In this document: in pieces, positions 15,141-26,930 of the stretch
Numbering within the stretch: the first letter of the stretch is position 1
Layout of the letters: each line of letters begins with the position of its first letter
Assembly (NCBI GenBank): GCA_904420175.1
Contig: CAJFUF010000008.1
Location: 1-64,000 of the forward strand
DNA: 64,000 nucleotides
Source: Candidatus Schneewindia gallinarum
Lineage (GTDB): Bacteria > Bacillota > Clostridia > Oscillospirales > Ruminococcaceae
Direction: 5' to 3'
Notes under the pieces: model-generated
Told to the model about the DNA's origin: nothing
What the model saw: only the letters and a program-made list of their open reading frames with translations
The model's database searches: none
Program-made: the position numbers and the translations under genes

Positions 15141-17267
15141 TTAGCGGATGCTGAACAGCAGTTCATTATAGGTTGGGAAAGGCCACATGGAACGCGGCAT
15201 CTGCGTCTCAAGTATGTCGGATACCTCCCGGACGCCGGCCATATCCGCCAGCAGGACATCCCGGCAGAACTTCGCACGGTCGTAGTCGTTGGAAAGCCCG
15301 GTATACTCCTCAAGGTGCTTCTCCAGCAGGGTCTGTGCATTGTGCAGCGCGCGGGCCTGCTCTGCCATGGTGCTCAGCTTCTCCATCTGGACGTCGGGCG
15401 CCATCCCCACCCGGCGCAGCTGGTCGCGCAGCAAATCCGCCTGCTGCGCCAGCTTTGCCATGTAGCTGCCGACAGCGGGCGCAACCTCCGTGCGGATCAT
15501 CTGGGCCAGGGTGCGCGCCTCAATCAGCAGGCGCTTGGCATAAAACTCCAGTGTGATCTCATACCGGGCGCGCAGCTCGTCCCCGGTATAGATGCGGTGC
15601 TCGGCAAACAGGCGCCGCGCCTTGTCCGTCAGAAGGGCGCCCGCCGCGTCCACCGTATCCCGGATGTTGGGCAGGCCCCTGCGCTCGGCCTCCTGCTCCC
15701 ATTCGGCAGAATAGCCGTTGCCGGAAAAGACGACACGGAAGTTGTTGCGGTAGGTCTCCGTCACAATGTCGAGCGCCTCCCTGTCGAAATCCTCCGCTTT
15801 TTCCAGGCGGTCGGTAATTTCTTTCAGGGACTCCGCCACGATGGCGTTAAGCACCGTGTTGCACCAGGATATGCTCATGCTGGAGCCCAGCATGCGGAAC
15901 TCGAATTTATTGCCGGTAAACGCAAAGGGTGAAGTGCGGTTGCGGTCTGAACGGTCCGCATAGACCTTCGGCAGGGTTCCCACGCCGAAGTCGATGATAC
16001 GGCGGCCGGACAGGGTATGCGCCCCCTCCCCCTCGGCAAGGGTGCGGAACACCTGCTCGATATCCTCCCCGAGGTAGACGGAAATGATAGCGGGCGGCGC
16101 CTCATATCCGCCAAGGCGGAAGTCGTTGCTGACGCTTGCCGTGGACATCCGCAAAAGGTCGCTGTGCCGGTCGATGGCCTTGATAACGGCGCACATGAAC
16201 ATGAGGAAGCGCAGGTTATCGTAAGGGGTCTCCCCCGGCTCGAACACATTCTGCCCATCGTCTGTGCACAGGGACCAGTTGTTGTGTTTGCCGGAACCGT
16301 TGATGTAGGCAAAGGGCTTTTCGTGCAGCAGGCACACAAGGCCGTGGTGCCCCGCCACCTTTTTGGCCGTCTCCATAATCAGCTGGTTCTGGTCGGCTGC
16401 GATGTTCACCGTGGTGTAGATGGGTGCCAGCTCGTACTGAGCGGGAGCCACCTCATTATGCTTCGTTTTGGAGAACACGCCAAGCTTCCACAGCTCCTCG
16501 TCCAGCTCCGCCATAAAGGCGGAGATCCGCTCGTCAATGGCGCCGTAGTAGTGGTCCTCCAGCTCCTGGCATTTGGGAGGGCATGCGCCCAGCAGGGTGC
16601 GGCCGGTAAAAATAAGATCATTGCGTTTGTTATAAAGTTCCCGGTCAATGAGAAAATACTCCTGTTCCGCGCCCACGGACACACGGACATGCTTCACCTT
16701 GTGGTCGCCGAAGGTCCTGCACAGGCGCAGGGCCTCCGACTCGATGGCGCGGATGGAACGCAGCAGCGGCGTTTTTTCGTCCAGCGCCTCCGACGTGTAG
16801 GAGCAGAAGGCCGTGGGGATGCACAGGGAGACCCCGGTGCGGTCCTCCTTCAAAAAGTCGGGCGACGTGCAGTCCCACGTGGTGTAGCCCCGCGCCTCAA
16901 ACGTCTGGCGCAGGCCGCCCGACGGGAAGGACGATGCGTCCGACTCCCCTTTAATCAGCATTTTCCCTGAAAACTCCATCACCGCTTCGCCGCCGCCTGC
17001 GGGCGCGATAAACGACTCGTGCTTTTCAGCCGTAAAGCCGTTCAGCGGCTGGAACCAGTGGGTATAGTGGGTGGCCCCATGCTCCAGCGCCCAGTCCTTC
17101 ATGGCGCTGGCCACCACCTCGCTTAATTCCTTTGTCAGTTCGCCGTCTTCCTCCACAACCTTTTTCAGGCTGTCGTAAACCTCTTTCGGAAGGCGGGCGC
17201 GCATCTCTTTATCAGAAAACACATTGACCCCGAAATTATCGGTGTGCAGCTTCTTCTCCCTTTCCAT
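15141..17267 (-). CDS. glnN: Glutamine synthetase type III
   Basis: Condenses glutamate and ammonia to glutamine with ATP; forms a cytoplasmic dodecamer. The 708-residue length and the N-terminal region (VFSDKEMRARLPKEVY) are specific to type III enzymes of anaerobes. The catalytic core shows VGAEQEYFLID for metal binding, NEVAPAQYELAPIY and the ATP-site GSGKHNNWS. A GGGAGG precedes the ATG at 17267 and the promoter lies close upstream. I see no GlnR or TnrA box and no adjacent glnB, so regulation is not apparent. Single-gene unit. Confidence 0.97.
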   Translation of the reverse strand: MEREKKLHTDNFGVNVFSDKEMRARLPKEVYDSLKKVVEEDGELTKELSEVVASAMKDWALEHGATHYTHWFQPLNGFTAEKHESFIAPAGGGEAVMEFSGKMLIKGESDASSFPSGGLRQTFEARGYTTWDCTSPDFLKEDRTGVSLCIPTAFCSYTSEALDEKTPLLRSIRAIESEALRLCRTFGDHKVKHVRVSVGAEQEYFLIDRELYNKRNDLIFTGRTLLGACPPKCQELEDHYYGAIDERISAFMAELDEELWKLGVFSKTKHNEVAPAQYELAPIYTTVNIAADQNQLIMETAKKVAGHHGLVCLLHEKPFAYINGSGKHNNWSLCTDDGQNVFEPGETPYDNLRFLMFMCAVIKAIDRHSDLLRMSTASVSNDFRLGGYEAPPAIISVYLGEDIEQVFRTLAEGEGAHTLSGRRIIDFGVGTLPKVYADRSDRNRTSPFAFTGNKFEFRMLGSSMSISWCNTVLNAIVAESLKEITDRLEKAEDFDREALDIVTETYRNNFRVVFSGNGYSAEWEQEAERRGLPNIRDTVDAAGALLTDKARRLFAEHRIYTGDELRARYEITLEFYAKRLLIEARTLAQMIRTEVAPAVGSYMAKLAQQADLLRDQLRRVGMAPDVQMEKLSTMAEQARALHNAQTLLEKHLEEYTGLSNDYDRAKFCRDVLLADMAGVREVSDILETQMPRSMWPFPTYNELLFSIR

Positions 17268-17296
17268 ATGTTCCTCCCATGCCCCAAGTTCTTTTT

Positions 17297-17325
17297 ATCA
17301 TACACGATTTGCCCGCTCTTTTCAA
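17297..17325 (-). promoter_or_regulatory. Promoter of glnN
   Basis: Minus strand TTGAAA (17325-17320), 17-base spacer, TATGAT (17302-17297), about 23 bases of leader. Confidence 0.75.
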
Positions 17326-17340
17326 GGGCAGCCCCGTAAA

Positions 17341-17378
17341 GAGGCACGCGCAGGGCTTTCATCCCCCGCGCGTGCCTC
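17341..17378. terminator. Terminator after the zinc-ribbon gene
   Basis: Perfect 11-bp stem GAGGCACGCGC/GCGCGTGCCTC (17341-17351 with 17368-17378). It lies just past the minus-strand stop at 17394. The stronger T run is on the plus strand, so it may also block antisense transcription. Confidence 0.7.
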
Positions 17379-17393
17379 CTTTTTTCCGTTATG

Positions 17394-17759
17394 TTACCCG
17401 TCTGCCAGCTTGTGTCCGCAGCCGCCGCAGTAGACCTGCTCCACATTGTTTTTCGTACCGCAGTGCGGGCACACCTTCTGCTTTTTCATCTCGTTCAGTT
17501 TTTCATTCAGCTCCTCCAGCCTGGCGCGCAGCCCGTCAATCTCCTCCATGCAGGAGGCGACGACTTCTTCCGCCTTAATGCCGCCTTTTTTCGCGTCATA
17601 CACAATCACGCCCAACCGCTGATAGGCCTTGCTCAAATCGGCGTTTGTGTTCATGGCGGCGATTTTCAGCTTGGAAAAAGTCATCAGTTCCTCTGTCTTT
17701 TTCCCGGCCTCCGTCGCCACCGTCTTGGCAGTGGTAATCACATCGTCCAATACGCTCAC
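17394..17759 (-). CDS. Coiled-coil zinc-ribbon protein, unknown function
   Basis: A 121-residue cytoplasmic protein. The first 95 residues look helical, with a likely coiled coil around residues 70-95 (EEIDGLRARLEELNEKLNEM). The C-terminus is a zinc ribbon with two knuckles, CPHCG and CGGCG. No enzymatic motif is seen. It resembles small zinc-ribbon proteins common in Clostridia. A good sigma-A promoter lies upstream and the gene stands alone. Confidence 0.8.
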   Translation of the reverse strand: MSVLDDVITTAKTVATEAGKKTEELMTFSKLKIAAMNTNADLSKAYQRLGVIVYDAKKGGIKAEEVVASCMEEIDGLRARLEELNEKLNEMKKQKVCPHCGTKNNVEQVYCGGCGHKLADG

Positions 17760-17792
17760 TGGAATCCCTTCTTTCCATACTGATATACAAAT

Positions 17793-17821
17793 AGTATACC
17801 CCTTTTTTCTGATTATGACAA
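17793..17821 (-). promoter_or_regulatory. Promoter of the zinc-ribbon gene
   Basis: Minus strand TTGTCA (17821-17816), 17-base spacer, TATACT (17798-17793). Confidence 0.7.
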
Positions 17822-17927
17822 CTTCCCGCCCGCCGGGCTGTGTTCTGTCCGTTTTTTACAAGGCTTCCCACCGGTAAGGTGGTATTGTTAATAAAAGCTA
17901 CAAAGCGGCAGAAGGGAGAGGAGAAGG

Positions 17928-18218
17928 ATGAAATGCTGTGTCTGCGGACTGAGCTGTGAGTGCTGCGGCCACTATTCTGTAGAATGCGGCGGCTGCAAGG
18001 CCGTCCGGGGCGCCGTGTACTGGACGGCGTACTGCGGGATGAAATGCTGTCCCATCTACGCCTGTGCAAAGGAAAAGGGGCTGGATCACTGCGGGCAGTG
18101 CAGGGACCTGCCCTGCGCCATATGGGACAGATTGCGTGACCCGGACGAGACGCCGGAGCAGACGGAAAAATCCATTGCCGAACGGCTGAGGAGGCTGCGG
18201 GATGAAGGGGCGAAGTAA
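17928..18218 (+). CDS. Cysteine-rich protein, DUF3795-like
   Basis: A 96-residue protein with 15 cysteines in its first 63 residues, including CC pairs at 3-4, 12-13 and 40-41 and the pair C20-G-G-C23. The rest is a short charged helix. The pattern resembles DUF3795 proteins, which probably bind zinc or an iron-sulfur cluster. Function is unknown. GAGGAGAAGG lies before the ATG. The end overlaps the following HhH gene by 17 bases, indicating translational coupling. Confidence 0.75.
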   Translation: MKCCVCGLSCECCGHYSVECGGCKAVRGAVYWTAYCGMKCCPIYACAKEKGLDHCGQCRDLPCAIWDRLRDPDETPEQTEKSIAERLRRLRDEGAK

Positions 18219-18483
18219 AAAGGGGCTTCAGGCCATTCCCGGCGTGGGGCCCGCCACGGAGGAGGATTTGCACGCTCTCGGAATTTTTACCGTAGAGCAG
18301 CTAAAAGGCCTTGACCCGGAGGAGCTGTACCGCAGGGACTGCCTGCAGAAAGGCTTCATTGAGGACCGCTGCCAGCTGTACGTTTTCCGCTGCGCGGTGT
18401 ATTTTGCCGAAACCGACCGTCCGCAGCCCGAAAAATGCCGCTGGTGGTACTGGAAAGACAGGCCCTACCCCGAAAAGGAATAA
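18202..18483 (+). CDS. Helix-hairpin-helix protein, Cdd1 (pathogenicity locus) family
   Basis: A 93-residue protein with a helix-hairpin-helix at about residues 8-40 (LQAIPGVGPATEEDLHALGI) and the conserved Cdd1 tail (LYVFRCAVYFAE... WWYWKDR). HhH motifs usually bind DNA without sequence preference; the family's role is not established. It is coupled to the Cys-rich gene and followed by a strong terminator. Confidence 0.85.
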   Translation: MKGRSKKGLQAIPGVGPATEEDLHALGIFTVEQLKGLDPEELYRRDCLQKGFIEDRCQLYVFRCAVYFAETDRPQPEKCRWWYWKDRPYPEKE

Positions 18484-18485
18484 AA

Positions 18486-18525
18486 CATCGGAGGGACGTT
18501 TTCGTTTTGAAGCGTCCCTCCGATG
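18486..18525. terminator. Bidirectional terminator between convergent units
   Basis: Perfect 13-bp stem CATCGGAGGGACG with its complement (18486-18498 with 18513-18525). It sits between the plus-strand stop at 18483 and the hemZ stop at 18527, with T-rich flank on the plus side and A-rich on the other. Confidence 0.85.
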
Positions 18526-18526
18526 T

Positions 18527-19978
18527 CTATTTTTCCACCGGGAAGCGGCGGTAGAAGTCCAGAATGGCCTTTCCCCGCTCCTTTACCTCGGCAAAACGGT
18601 CGATATACTCATAGGGGTACTTGAAGTTAAACACCCGCTCGATGCGGTTTTCCCTTCCGCATTTCAGCTTGGTCACCGCCCCGGCGCCCACAGCAAGGAT
18701 GGAGTGGGTCTCATTCATAATAAACACATTGTACAGGCCCTCTTTCCCGGGCAGGCAGTAGCCCACGTTCTCCAGGCCGCCGCGGGTGTTCTTCTGCCGG
18801 TACATGTAGTAGGGGACGTAGCCCGCCTCTGCCAGCCGGTCCCGGCCGTAACGCAGGGCCTCCTCCACCTCCTGCTCGCCCATACCGTACTGTGCGCCGC
18901 CCTGCTGCGTAATGGTGGAGGCGCGCTTCTCCGTCAGGGTGTGGACGGTAATGTTTTCCGGCCGGAGCGCAAGTACCGTCTCCAGCGTATGTTTATGGCT
19001 TTCAAGGCTTTCCATGGGCAGGCCTGCAATCAGATCCATATTGATACAGGGGAAGCCCACCTCCCTTGCCATTTGGAGACAGTCCAGCACCTGCTGCGCC
19101 GTGTGGCTGCGGCCGATGGCGCACAGCACCTCGTCGTTCAGGGACTGGGGATTGATGCTGACGCGGGTGACGCCCGCCGCCTTCAGCACCTCCAGCTTGT
19201 CCCGGCTGATGGTGTCCGGGCGGCCTGCTTCACAGGTGTATTCCAATGCCGTGTCCACCGGGAAATGCATCCGCACCGCATCCGTCAGCCGCTTCAGCTG
19301 CGGGGCGCTCAGCACGGTGGGGGTGCCGCCGCCGATGTAAATGGTACGCAGGGTCAGCCCCAGCTGCTTCGCCATTTGGGCCTTGTCCGCAAGCTCCTCA
19401 CACATACGGTCGAGGTAGGGTTCTATCAGGGCCGCCGCCTTATCGATGGAGTGGGACACGAAGGAGCAATAGCTGCACCGGGTTTTGCAGAAAGGGATGG
19501 CAAGATACAGGCAGTAGCTGTCCGGCGTGCTGCGGGCGGCCACCGCCATCTCGTTGCGCGCCGTCTCCTTCAGCAGGGACAGTTTCTCCGGCTGCACCAG
19601 GTAGTCCCGGCCCAGCGTTTCCAGCGCCTGCGCCTCCGTCAGGCCGCGGGCCGTCAGCTTCTCCAGCATTTTCACCGGACGGATTCCGGTCAGGATTCCC
19701 CAGGGGAAGCGGCGGCCTGTCGCGTCGGACAGGCAGTCGTACAGCATCCGGCACAGCAGCCGCTCCGCCTCCTGCCTGGTTTGTGCGTTCTGGGCTTTGC
19801 GGTAGGTTCTGTTTCCGACCTGTCCTTCCAACGACACGGTCCCTTCGTCATAGCACAGCTGGAAACCATCCTCCCCCCTTGCGGGAGGGCGCTGTTCCAT
19901 CTTCTCGTGGGGATAAAACAGGGTAAAAATGTTCCGGATTTCAAACAGAAATCCGCTGTCGTTAATCGTAAATGTCAT
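18527..19978 (-). CDS. hemZ: Coproporphyrinogen dehydrogenase HemZ-like radical SAM protein
   Basis: Oxygen-independent coproporphyrinogen III oxidase-like radical SAM enzyme. It has 483 residues; an N-terminal domain of about 150 residues precedes the radical SAM cluster motif CKTRCSYCSF (CX3CX2C) near residue 165, followed by the GGGTPT SAM-binding segment. The long N-terminal extension distinguishes HemZ from HemN/HemW. Last gene of the minus-strand operon; its start lies inside the MBL gene (17-base overlap). Whether it makes haem here is uncertain, since no other haem genes are in view. Confidence 0.9.
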   Translation of the reverse strand: MTFTINDSGFLFEIRNIFTLFYPHEKMEQRPPARGEDGFQLCYDEGTVSLEGQVGNRTYRKAQNAQTRQEAERLLCRMLYDCLSDATGRRFPWGILTGIRPVKMLEKLTARGLTEAQALETLGRDYLVQPEKLSLLKETARNEMAVAARSTPDSYCLYLAIPFCKTRCSYCSFVSHSIDKAAALIEPYLDRMCEELADKAQMAKQLGLTLRTIYIGGGTPTVLSAPQLKRLTDAVRMHFPVDTALEYTCEAGRPDTISRDKLEVLKAAGVTRVSINPQSLNDEVLCAIGRSHTAQQVLDCLQMAREVGFPCINMDLIAGLPMESLESHKHTLETVLALRPENITVHTLTEKRASTITQQGGAQYGMGEQEVEEALRYGRDRLAEAGYVPYYMYRQKNTRGGLENVGYCLPGKEGLYNVFIMNETHSILAVGAGAVTKLKCGRENRIERVFNFKYPYEYIDRFAEVKERGKAILDFYRRFPVEK

Positions 19979-20606
19979 AGTCGTAGCTCAGCAGATAGGG
20001 GTTGGTGCGCTGCTCCTCCCTTAATGTGGTCGGTGCGTCGTGGCCCGGATAGACCTTGTAGTCCCCCGTCAGCCCGTTCACCTTCCGTATGGAACGCTTC
20101 ATGGCCTCCGTGTCCCCACCGGTCAGATCCGTGCGGCCGACGCAGCCCTTAAACAGCACGTCGCCGGAAAAAATGCTGTCCCCCACAAGGAAAAAGCAAC
20201 TTCCGGGCGAGTGGCCGGGCAGGTGTAAAACCCGGATCGTCAGCTCCCCCAGCGGAAGCGTATCCCCGTCGTGCAGAATGATGTCCGCTTCGGCGCCCTG
20301 TGCACCGGCGGCAAGCGCCCCAAAGGCGCGGGTAAACATTGCCGGTTCCTTTAACATCGGACAGTCCGCCTCGTGCAGGGCGATTTGGGCCCCGGTGGCC
20401 GCCTTGATTTCCGCCGCGCAGCCGGCGTGGTCAAAGTGGCCGTGGGTCAGCAGCACATACTGCACCTTTGCGTTCAGCCGCTTGATTTCCGCCAAAATCC
20501 GTCCGGCTTCAAAGCCGGGGTCGATGACGGCGGCGCTGCCGTCAGCCGCCATCAGGATATAGATGTTGTTGCCAATAGGTCCGGCCGTCAGCCGTTCAAT
20601 GGTCAT
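19962..20606 (-). CDS. MBL-fold metallo-hydrolase, glyoxalase II-like
   Basis: A 214-residue metallo-beta-lactamase-fold hydrolase of the YqgX/GloB-like group. The metal motif THGHFDHAG lies near residue 55, followed by the histidine of HLPGHSPGS and the C-terminal histidine of YPGHDAPT. Members hydrolyse thioesters; the substrate here is not known. It overlaps dtd by four bases and hemZ by 17 bases. Confidence 0.9.
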   Translation of the reverse strand: MTIERLTAGPIGNNIYILMAADGSAAVIDPGFEAGRILAEIKRLNAKVQYVLLTHGHFDHAGCAAEIKAATGAQIALHEADCPMLKEPAMFTRAFGALAAGAQGAEADIILHDGDTLPLGELTIRVLHLPGHSPGSCFFLVGDSIFSGDVLFKGCVGRTDLTGGDTEAMKRSIRKVNGLTGDYKVYPGHDAPTTLREEQRTNPYLLSYDYDIYD

Positions 20607-21054
20607 GAAAACAACTCCTCACTGTCTAAAATCAGGGTCACGGGCCCATCGTTTTGGATGTTCACCAGCATGTCCGCACCAAACTCGCCCGTTTTGACGT
20701 CCTGCACCCCTGCGTCTGCAAGGCACTGGACAAAATGCTGGTACAGCATATCCGACCGGGGCGGGCGGGCCGCCTTCACAAAGGAGGGGCGCCTGCCCTT
20801 TCGGGCATCCGCATACAGGGTAAAATTGCTGACAACCAGTGCCGCGCCGCCCGTATCCAGCAGGGAGAGGTTAAGCTTGCCCTGCCCGTCGGGGAACACG
20901 CGCAGCACCGCAATTTTCTGTGCCAGCTGTTCCGCTGTTTTTTCATCGTCCGTATCCGTCACCCCAAGCAGGATGACAAAGCCCGGGCCGATGAACCGGG
21001 ACTGCGCGCCGTCAATCGTGACGGACGCGCCGCTGACCCGCTGTAATACCGCTC

Positions 21055-21058
<4 letters not shown>
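20603..21058 (-). CDS. dtd: D-aminoacyl-tRNA deacylase
   Basis: Removes D-amino acids (and mischarged glycine) from tRNA. The 151 residues match the Dtd1 family in full: [17 protein letters not shown] at the start, the SNFTLYAD strand near residue 78 and the C-terminal NDGPVT loop that builds the chiral-proofreading site. The frequent neighbour of relA in Firmicutes; overlaps relA by four bases. Confidence 0.96.
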
Positions 21059-23255
<2,197 letters not shown>

Positions 23256-23259
<4 letters not shown>

Positions 23260-25295
23260 CCTTTCACCCCCTCAAGCAGTGCGTACAGCGGGGACGACGC
23301 AAGGTCGGTTTTCCCCTGCGCGTCGCTGACGCAGAGAAGCAGCTGATCGCGGTACTGTTCATAGTGGACAAGATTCAGCTCCAGCAGCACATGCAGTGCC
23401 GCGTATGTTTTAAAAAAGCCCAGCGACGGGAAACGGACCGCCAGCGCGTCGGCATCCTCCGCGCAGCCGCCTGTCGTGCGGATGTGCCGGTACAGTGTCA
23501 GCACATCGTCCCTTGTCAGCTGTGGATAGTTTCCCGGTGCAAGCGTCAGGGCGCAGGCATACTGCCCGCGCTGCTCGAGATACCGCTCGTACCGGAAACT
23601 GCTGCGGCGGATGTCCTCCAGCCGGATGCTTAAGGACGTGTGCCCGCCATACTCATTTTCCTCCAAACACAGTGCAATATGCACAAGGTCCCCCGCCGCA
23701 AAGGGGCAGCCCGCCTGGGAGACGGAAAAGCAGACGGCGGTGAAGGTGGCCCTGTCCTTTTGAAAGGTAAACTTCGTGTATTTCCCCCCGGACAGAGGAA
23801 GCACTGCGCATACGCGCACATCCCTGATAAAAAAGACTGGGCGCTCGTTCCCCCTGCCGAAGGGGGCCAGGGTCTCCAGCCGGCGGACGGTTTCCAGCGT
23901 CAGTTCCTCCGCACGCAGCTCTGTGTCAATAAACAGCGGGGGCACCAGCTGCCCCTCATTTTTCAGGGCGTAGGCGCACAGCCGTTCCCGCAGGGCCGGC
24001 ACCTGCTCCTCCCGCACGGTCAGCCCTGCGGCGCCGCCGTGCCCGCCGAAGCGCTCCAGCAAATCCGCGCAGACGCTCAGCGCCTCATACATGTTAAAGG
24101 AACCCACACTGCGGGCGCTTCCGGTGCACATGCCGTTTTCCGTATGCAGCAGCACCACAGGCTTTCCATACTGGCGTCCCACACGGGCCGCCAGTATACC
24201 CAGCACCCCCTCGTGCCAGCCGGCGCCGCACAGCACCAGCACCGGCTCCGCCAGTCGCTCCGGGCATTCTCTCAGCAGGCGGGCCACGTCTGCCATGCCC
24301 TGCTGCTCCAGCTGCTTGCGGCGGGTGTTCGCCTCGTCCAGCTGCTGCGCAAGCGCGGCAGCCTCCTCCTCGTCCTCCGTTAAAAGCAGGCGCAGCGCAG
24401 GCTCCGGGGACAGAATCCGCCCGGCCGCATTCAGCCGCGGCGCCAGCTGGTAGGCGACCGTCTCACTGGTGAGGGGGCCCTCCTTCACACCGGAGGCAAG
24501 CAGCAGCTGATGAAGGCCGGGATTATCCCCTGCGGCCAGCTTTTCCAGCCCCAGCCTGACAAGCGCCCGGTTGTCCCCCGTCAGCGGCATGAGATCCGCC
24601 ACCGTGGCCACTGCAGCAAGGTCGCCAAAATACTCGCACAGTTCCTCCACCGGCGCCCCTTCCAGCACGCTGCACAGGTACAGGGCCACCCCGGCGCCGC
24701 ACAGGGGCCGGAACAGCCCGTCATACTCCGGCGTGTCCGGTGTCAGATGCGGGTTAAACACAGCGTCCGCCGGGGGCAGTTCCGGTCCGGGCAGGTGGTG
24801 ATCCGTCACCACCACGGTAAGGCCAAGCTGTTTGGCGAGGCCCACCTCCTCCACGGCGGCAATGCCGTTGTCCACCGTAATCAGCAGCCGCGCGCCTGCG
24901 CTGTGTATCTGCTTTACCGCGTCCTCATTGAGGCCGTAGCCGTTCTCCCTTGTCGGGACAAGGCACATGATGTCCGCCCCGAGGCCGTCCAGATACCGCG
25001 CCATTATAGCGCAGGCGCACACCCCGTCCGCATCGTAGTCCCCAAAAATGCAAATTTTTTCATTTCTCTCCACCGCTCCGTGAATCAGGCGTGCCGCCTG
25101 CTCCACACCGGGATAGCGGGAGGGATCGGAAAAGGGCGCGTCAGCGACGGCCGCAGACCGTGCCGACAGCACCGTGCCGGCCGCGCCCTCCGTCCCGCGT
25201 TCCGTTTTTAAAATCCATTGCTTTAACAGTTTGCACGCCCCATTTCCAAAAAGCTTTAACAATTTATTATACCACGGCAGAGCAGCTGTTTTCAA
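23256..25295 (-). CDS. recJ: Single-stranded-DNA exonuclease RecJ
   Basis: 5'-3' ssDNA exonuclease for recombination and mismatch repair. The DHH superfamily motifs are present: DYDADGVC near residue 85 and VTDHHLPG near 166, followed by the DHHA1 domain with GGHGGAAGLTV and a C-terminal OB-like region. The start is uncertain. A TTG at 25295 overlaps the upstream stop, but the recognisable family N-terminus (KQWILKT) begins only around residue 25, so a later non-ATG start is possible. Confidence 0.93.
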
Positions 25296-26869
25296 TCAAG
25301 CGGGCGGTATTTTATCAGGATCTGTTCCGCCACGCGCAGGCCGTCTGCCGCTGCGGACAGGATGCCGCCCGCATAACCGGCCCCCTCCCCGCAGGGGTAC
25401 AGGCCCGCCAGCTGCGTACACTCGTAACCGTCCCCCCGCGGGATCCGCACGGGGCTGGAGGTTCTGGTCTCCGGCCCCTGAAGCAGCGCGTCCGGCGCAT
25501 CAAAGCCCTTGTGCCGCCGTCCGAACGCCCGCAGGCCCAACGCCAGCATGTCCGCAATCCGCGCAGGAAACAGCGTTTTTAAATCCGCCGGTTCCACCCC
25601 AATTGGGTAGCTGGGCTTTACACGGCCAAAAACATTTTTCCCCGTGCCCAAAAAGCTGCCCACCGTCTCGCACGGGGCGCGCCAGCCGCTGGTCAGCCGG
25701 AAAGCGCTTTGCTCCAGCCTGCGCTGGAAAGCAAGTCCCGCAAAAGGCCCGTCCCCGAAATCCTGTCCGCTGACGGAGGCCACCAGCGCGCTGTTGGCAT
25801 TGGGCAGGTCCCTTGCGAAGCTGCTCATTCCGTTGGTGACAATGCCGCCCTGCTCCGACGCGGCGGCCACCACCGTGCCGCCCGGGCACATACAAAAGGT
25901 GTAGACTGCCTGTTCCCCCTGCCGAAGGCTGTATTGATACTCCGCCGGTGGCAGGAACGGATCGCCTGCACACGGCCCGTACAGGGCGCGGTCCACATCC
26001 TGCTGAAGGTGCTCAATCCGGACGCCCACGGAAAACGGCTTTTGCACAAAGGGGACGCCCGCGTCATACAGCATTTGAAAGGTATCCCGGGCGCTGTGGC
26101 CCACGGCCAGCACCAGCTGGCTGCACCCCAGGGGCGCACGGTTCGTCTCAACCCCATAGAGGACGCCGTCCCGCACCAGCAGCCCGGTCAGCCTTGTGTC
26201 AAAAAGGATCTGCCCGCCAAGGCGCAGAATCTCCTTGCGGATATTTCTCACCACGTCCCGCAGCAGATCGGTGCCGATGTGCGGCTTTGCCTTTACCAAA
26301 ATCTCCTCCGGTGCGCCGAAGCGCACCAGCTGCCGCTTGACGTAGTCGCAGCGCGGGTCGCCGATACGGGTGGTCAACTTTCCGTCCGAATAGGTGCCTG
26401 CGCCGCCCTCGCCAAACTGGATATTGCTGTTTTCGTCCAGCACGCCTTCCTGAAAGAAGCGCTCCACCGCGCGGGTCCTCTCCTCCACAGGGCCGCCCCG
26501 CTCAAGCACGATGGGGCGGTAACCCTTTTCCGCCAGCAGCAGCGCACAGAACATGCCGGCCGGGCCGAAACCTGCCACCACAGGCGGCTCCGGAAGGGAC
26601 GCGCCGCCGGTGGGCGGGTCGTAGGGGACGGGCGTCACCACGCGGCAGCCCGGCACATCCTGATAGCGTGCCTCCAGCCCGTCCGCCAAAGTAAAGCCCA
26701 CCGAATGCACAAACATGACGCGGCCCCTTCTTCGTGCGTCCACACTGGTTTTCACAAGGTACGCCGCCTGTACTGCGGACTGCGGAATGCCCGCCAGAGC
26801 ACGCGCGGCCGAATAGATTTCCTCCTTTGCGGCGCCGGGTCTTACCCGCACCTGACTGACCACGACCAT
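25292..26869 (-). CDS. FAD-dependent oxidoreductase (COG2509-type)
   Basis: A 525-residue flavoprotein. Following a 90-residue N-terminal domain, the dinucleotide-binding motif GFGPAGMFCALLLAEKG appears near residue 100, then GGAGTYSDGKLTT, which is typical of this uncharacterised dehydrogenase family. The C-terminus ends with YPCGEGAGYAGGI, where the FAD is again contacted. Substrate unknown. First gene of the operon that contains recJ, relA, dtd and hemZ. GGAGG lies before the ATG at 26869. Confidence 0.88.
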   Translation of the reverse strand: MVVVSQVRVRPGAAKEEIYSAARALAGIPQSAVQAAYLVKTSVDARRRGRVMFVHSVGFTLADGLEARYQDVPGCRVVTPVPYDPPTGGASLPEPPVVAGFGPAGMFCALLLAEKGYRPIVLERGGPVEERTRAVERFFQEGVLDENSNIQFGEGGAGTYSDGKLTTRIGDPRCDYVKRQLVRFGAPEEILVKAKPHIGTDLLRDVVRNIRKEILRLGGQILFDTRLTGLLVRDGVLYGVETNRAPLGCSQLVLAVGHSARDTFQMLYDAGVPFVQKPFSVGVRIEHLQQDVDRALYGPCAGDPFLPPAEYQYSLRQGEQAVYTFCMCPGGTVVAAASEQGGIVTNGMSSFARDLPNANSALVASVSGQDFGDGPFAGLAFQRRLEQSAFRLTSGWRAPCETVGSFLGTGKNVFGRVKPSYPIGVEPADLKTLFPARIADMLALGLRAFGRRHKGFDAPDALLQGPETRTSSPVRIPRGDGYECTQLAGLYPCGEGAGYAGGILSAAADGLRVAEQILIKYRPLD

Positions 26870-26894
26870 GGCCCGTCCTCCTTTCCAAATGAAA

Positions 26895-26925
26895 AATCAG
26901 CCCGCCGGCTTCCGGCGGGCTGATT
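26895..26925 (-). terminator. Terminator of the cdaA-cdaR operon
   Basis: Perfect 14-bp stem (26895-26908 with 26912-26925), 3-base loop, and TTTTTC after the stem on the minus strand. It lies just past the cdaR stop at 26931 and just upstream of the FAD oxidoreductase gene. Confidence 0.9.
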
Positions 26926-26930
26926 GCCTT

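Noticed and set aside
18311-20152. A 613-codon open frame on the plus strand opposite hemZ and its neighbour
   Set aside because: It is antisense to hemZ, which has clear radical SAM motifs. The frame lacks a family signature and arises from G+C-rich codon bias.
25709-26923. A 404-codon plus-strand frame opposite the FAD oxidoreductase
   Set aside because: It shadows a recognisable flavoprotein and has no supporting motif.
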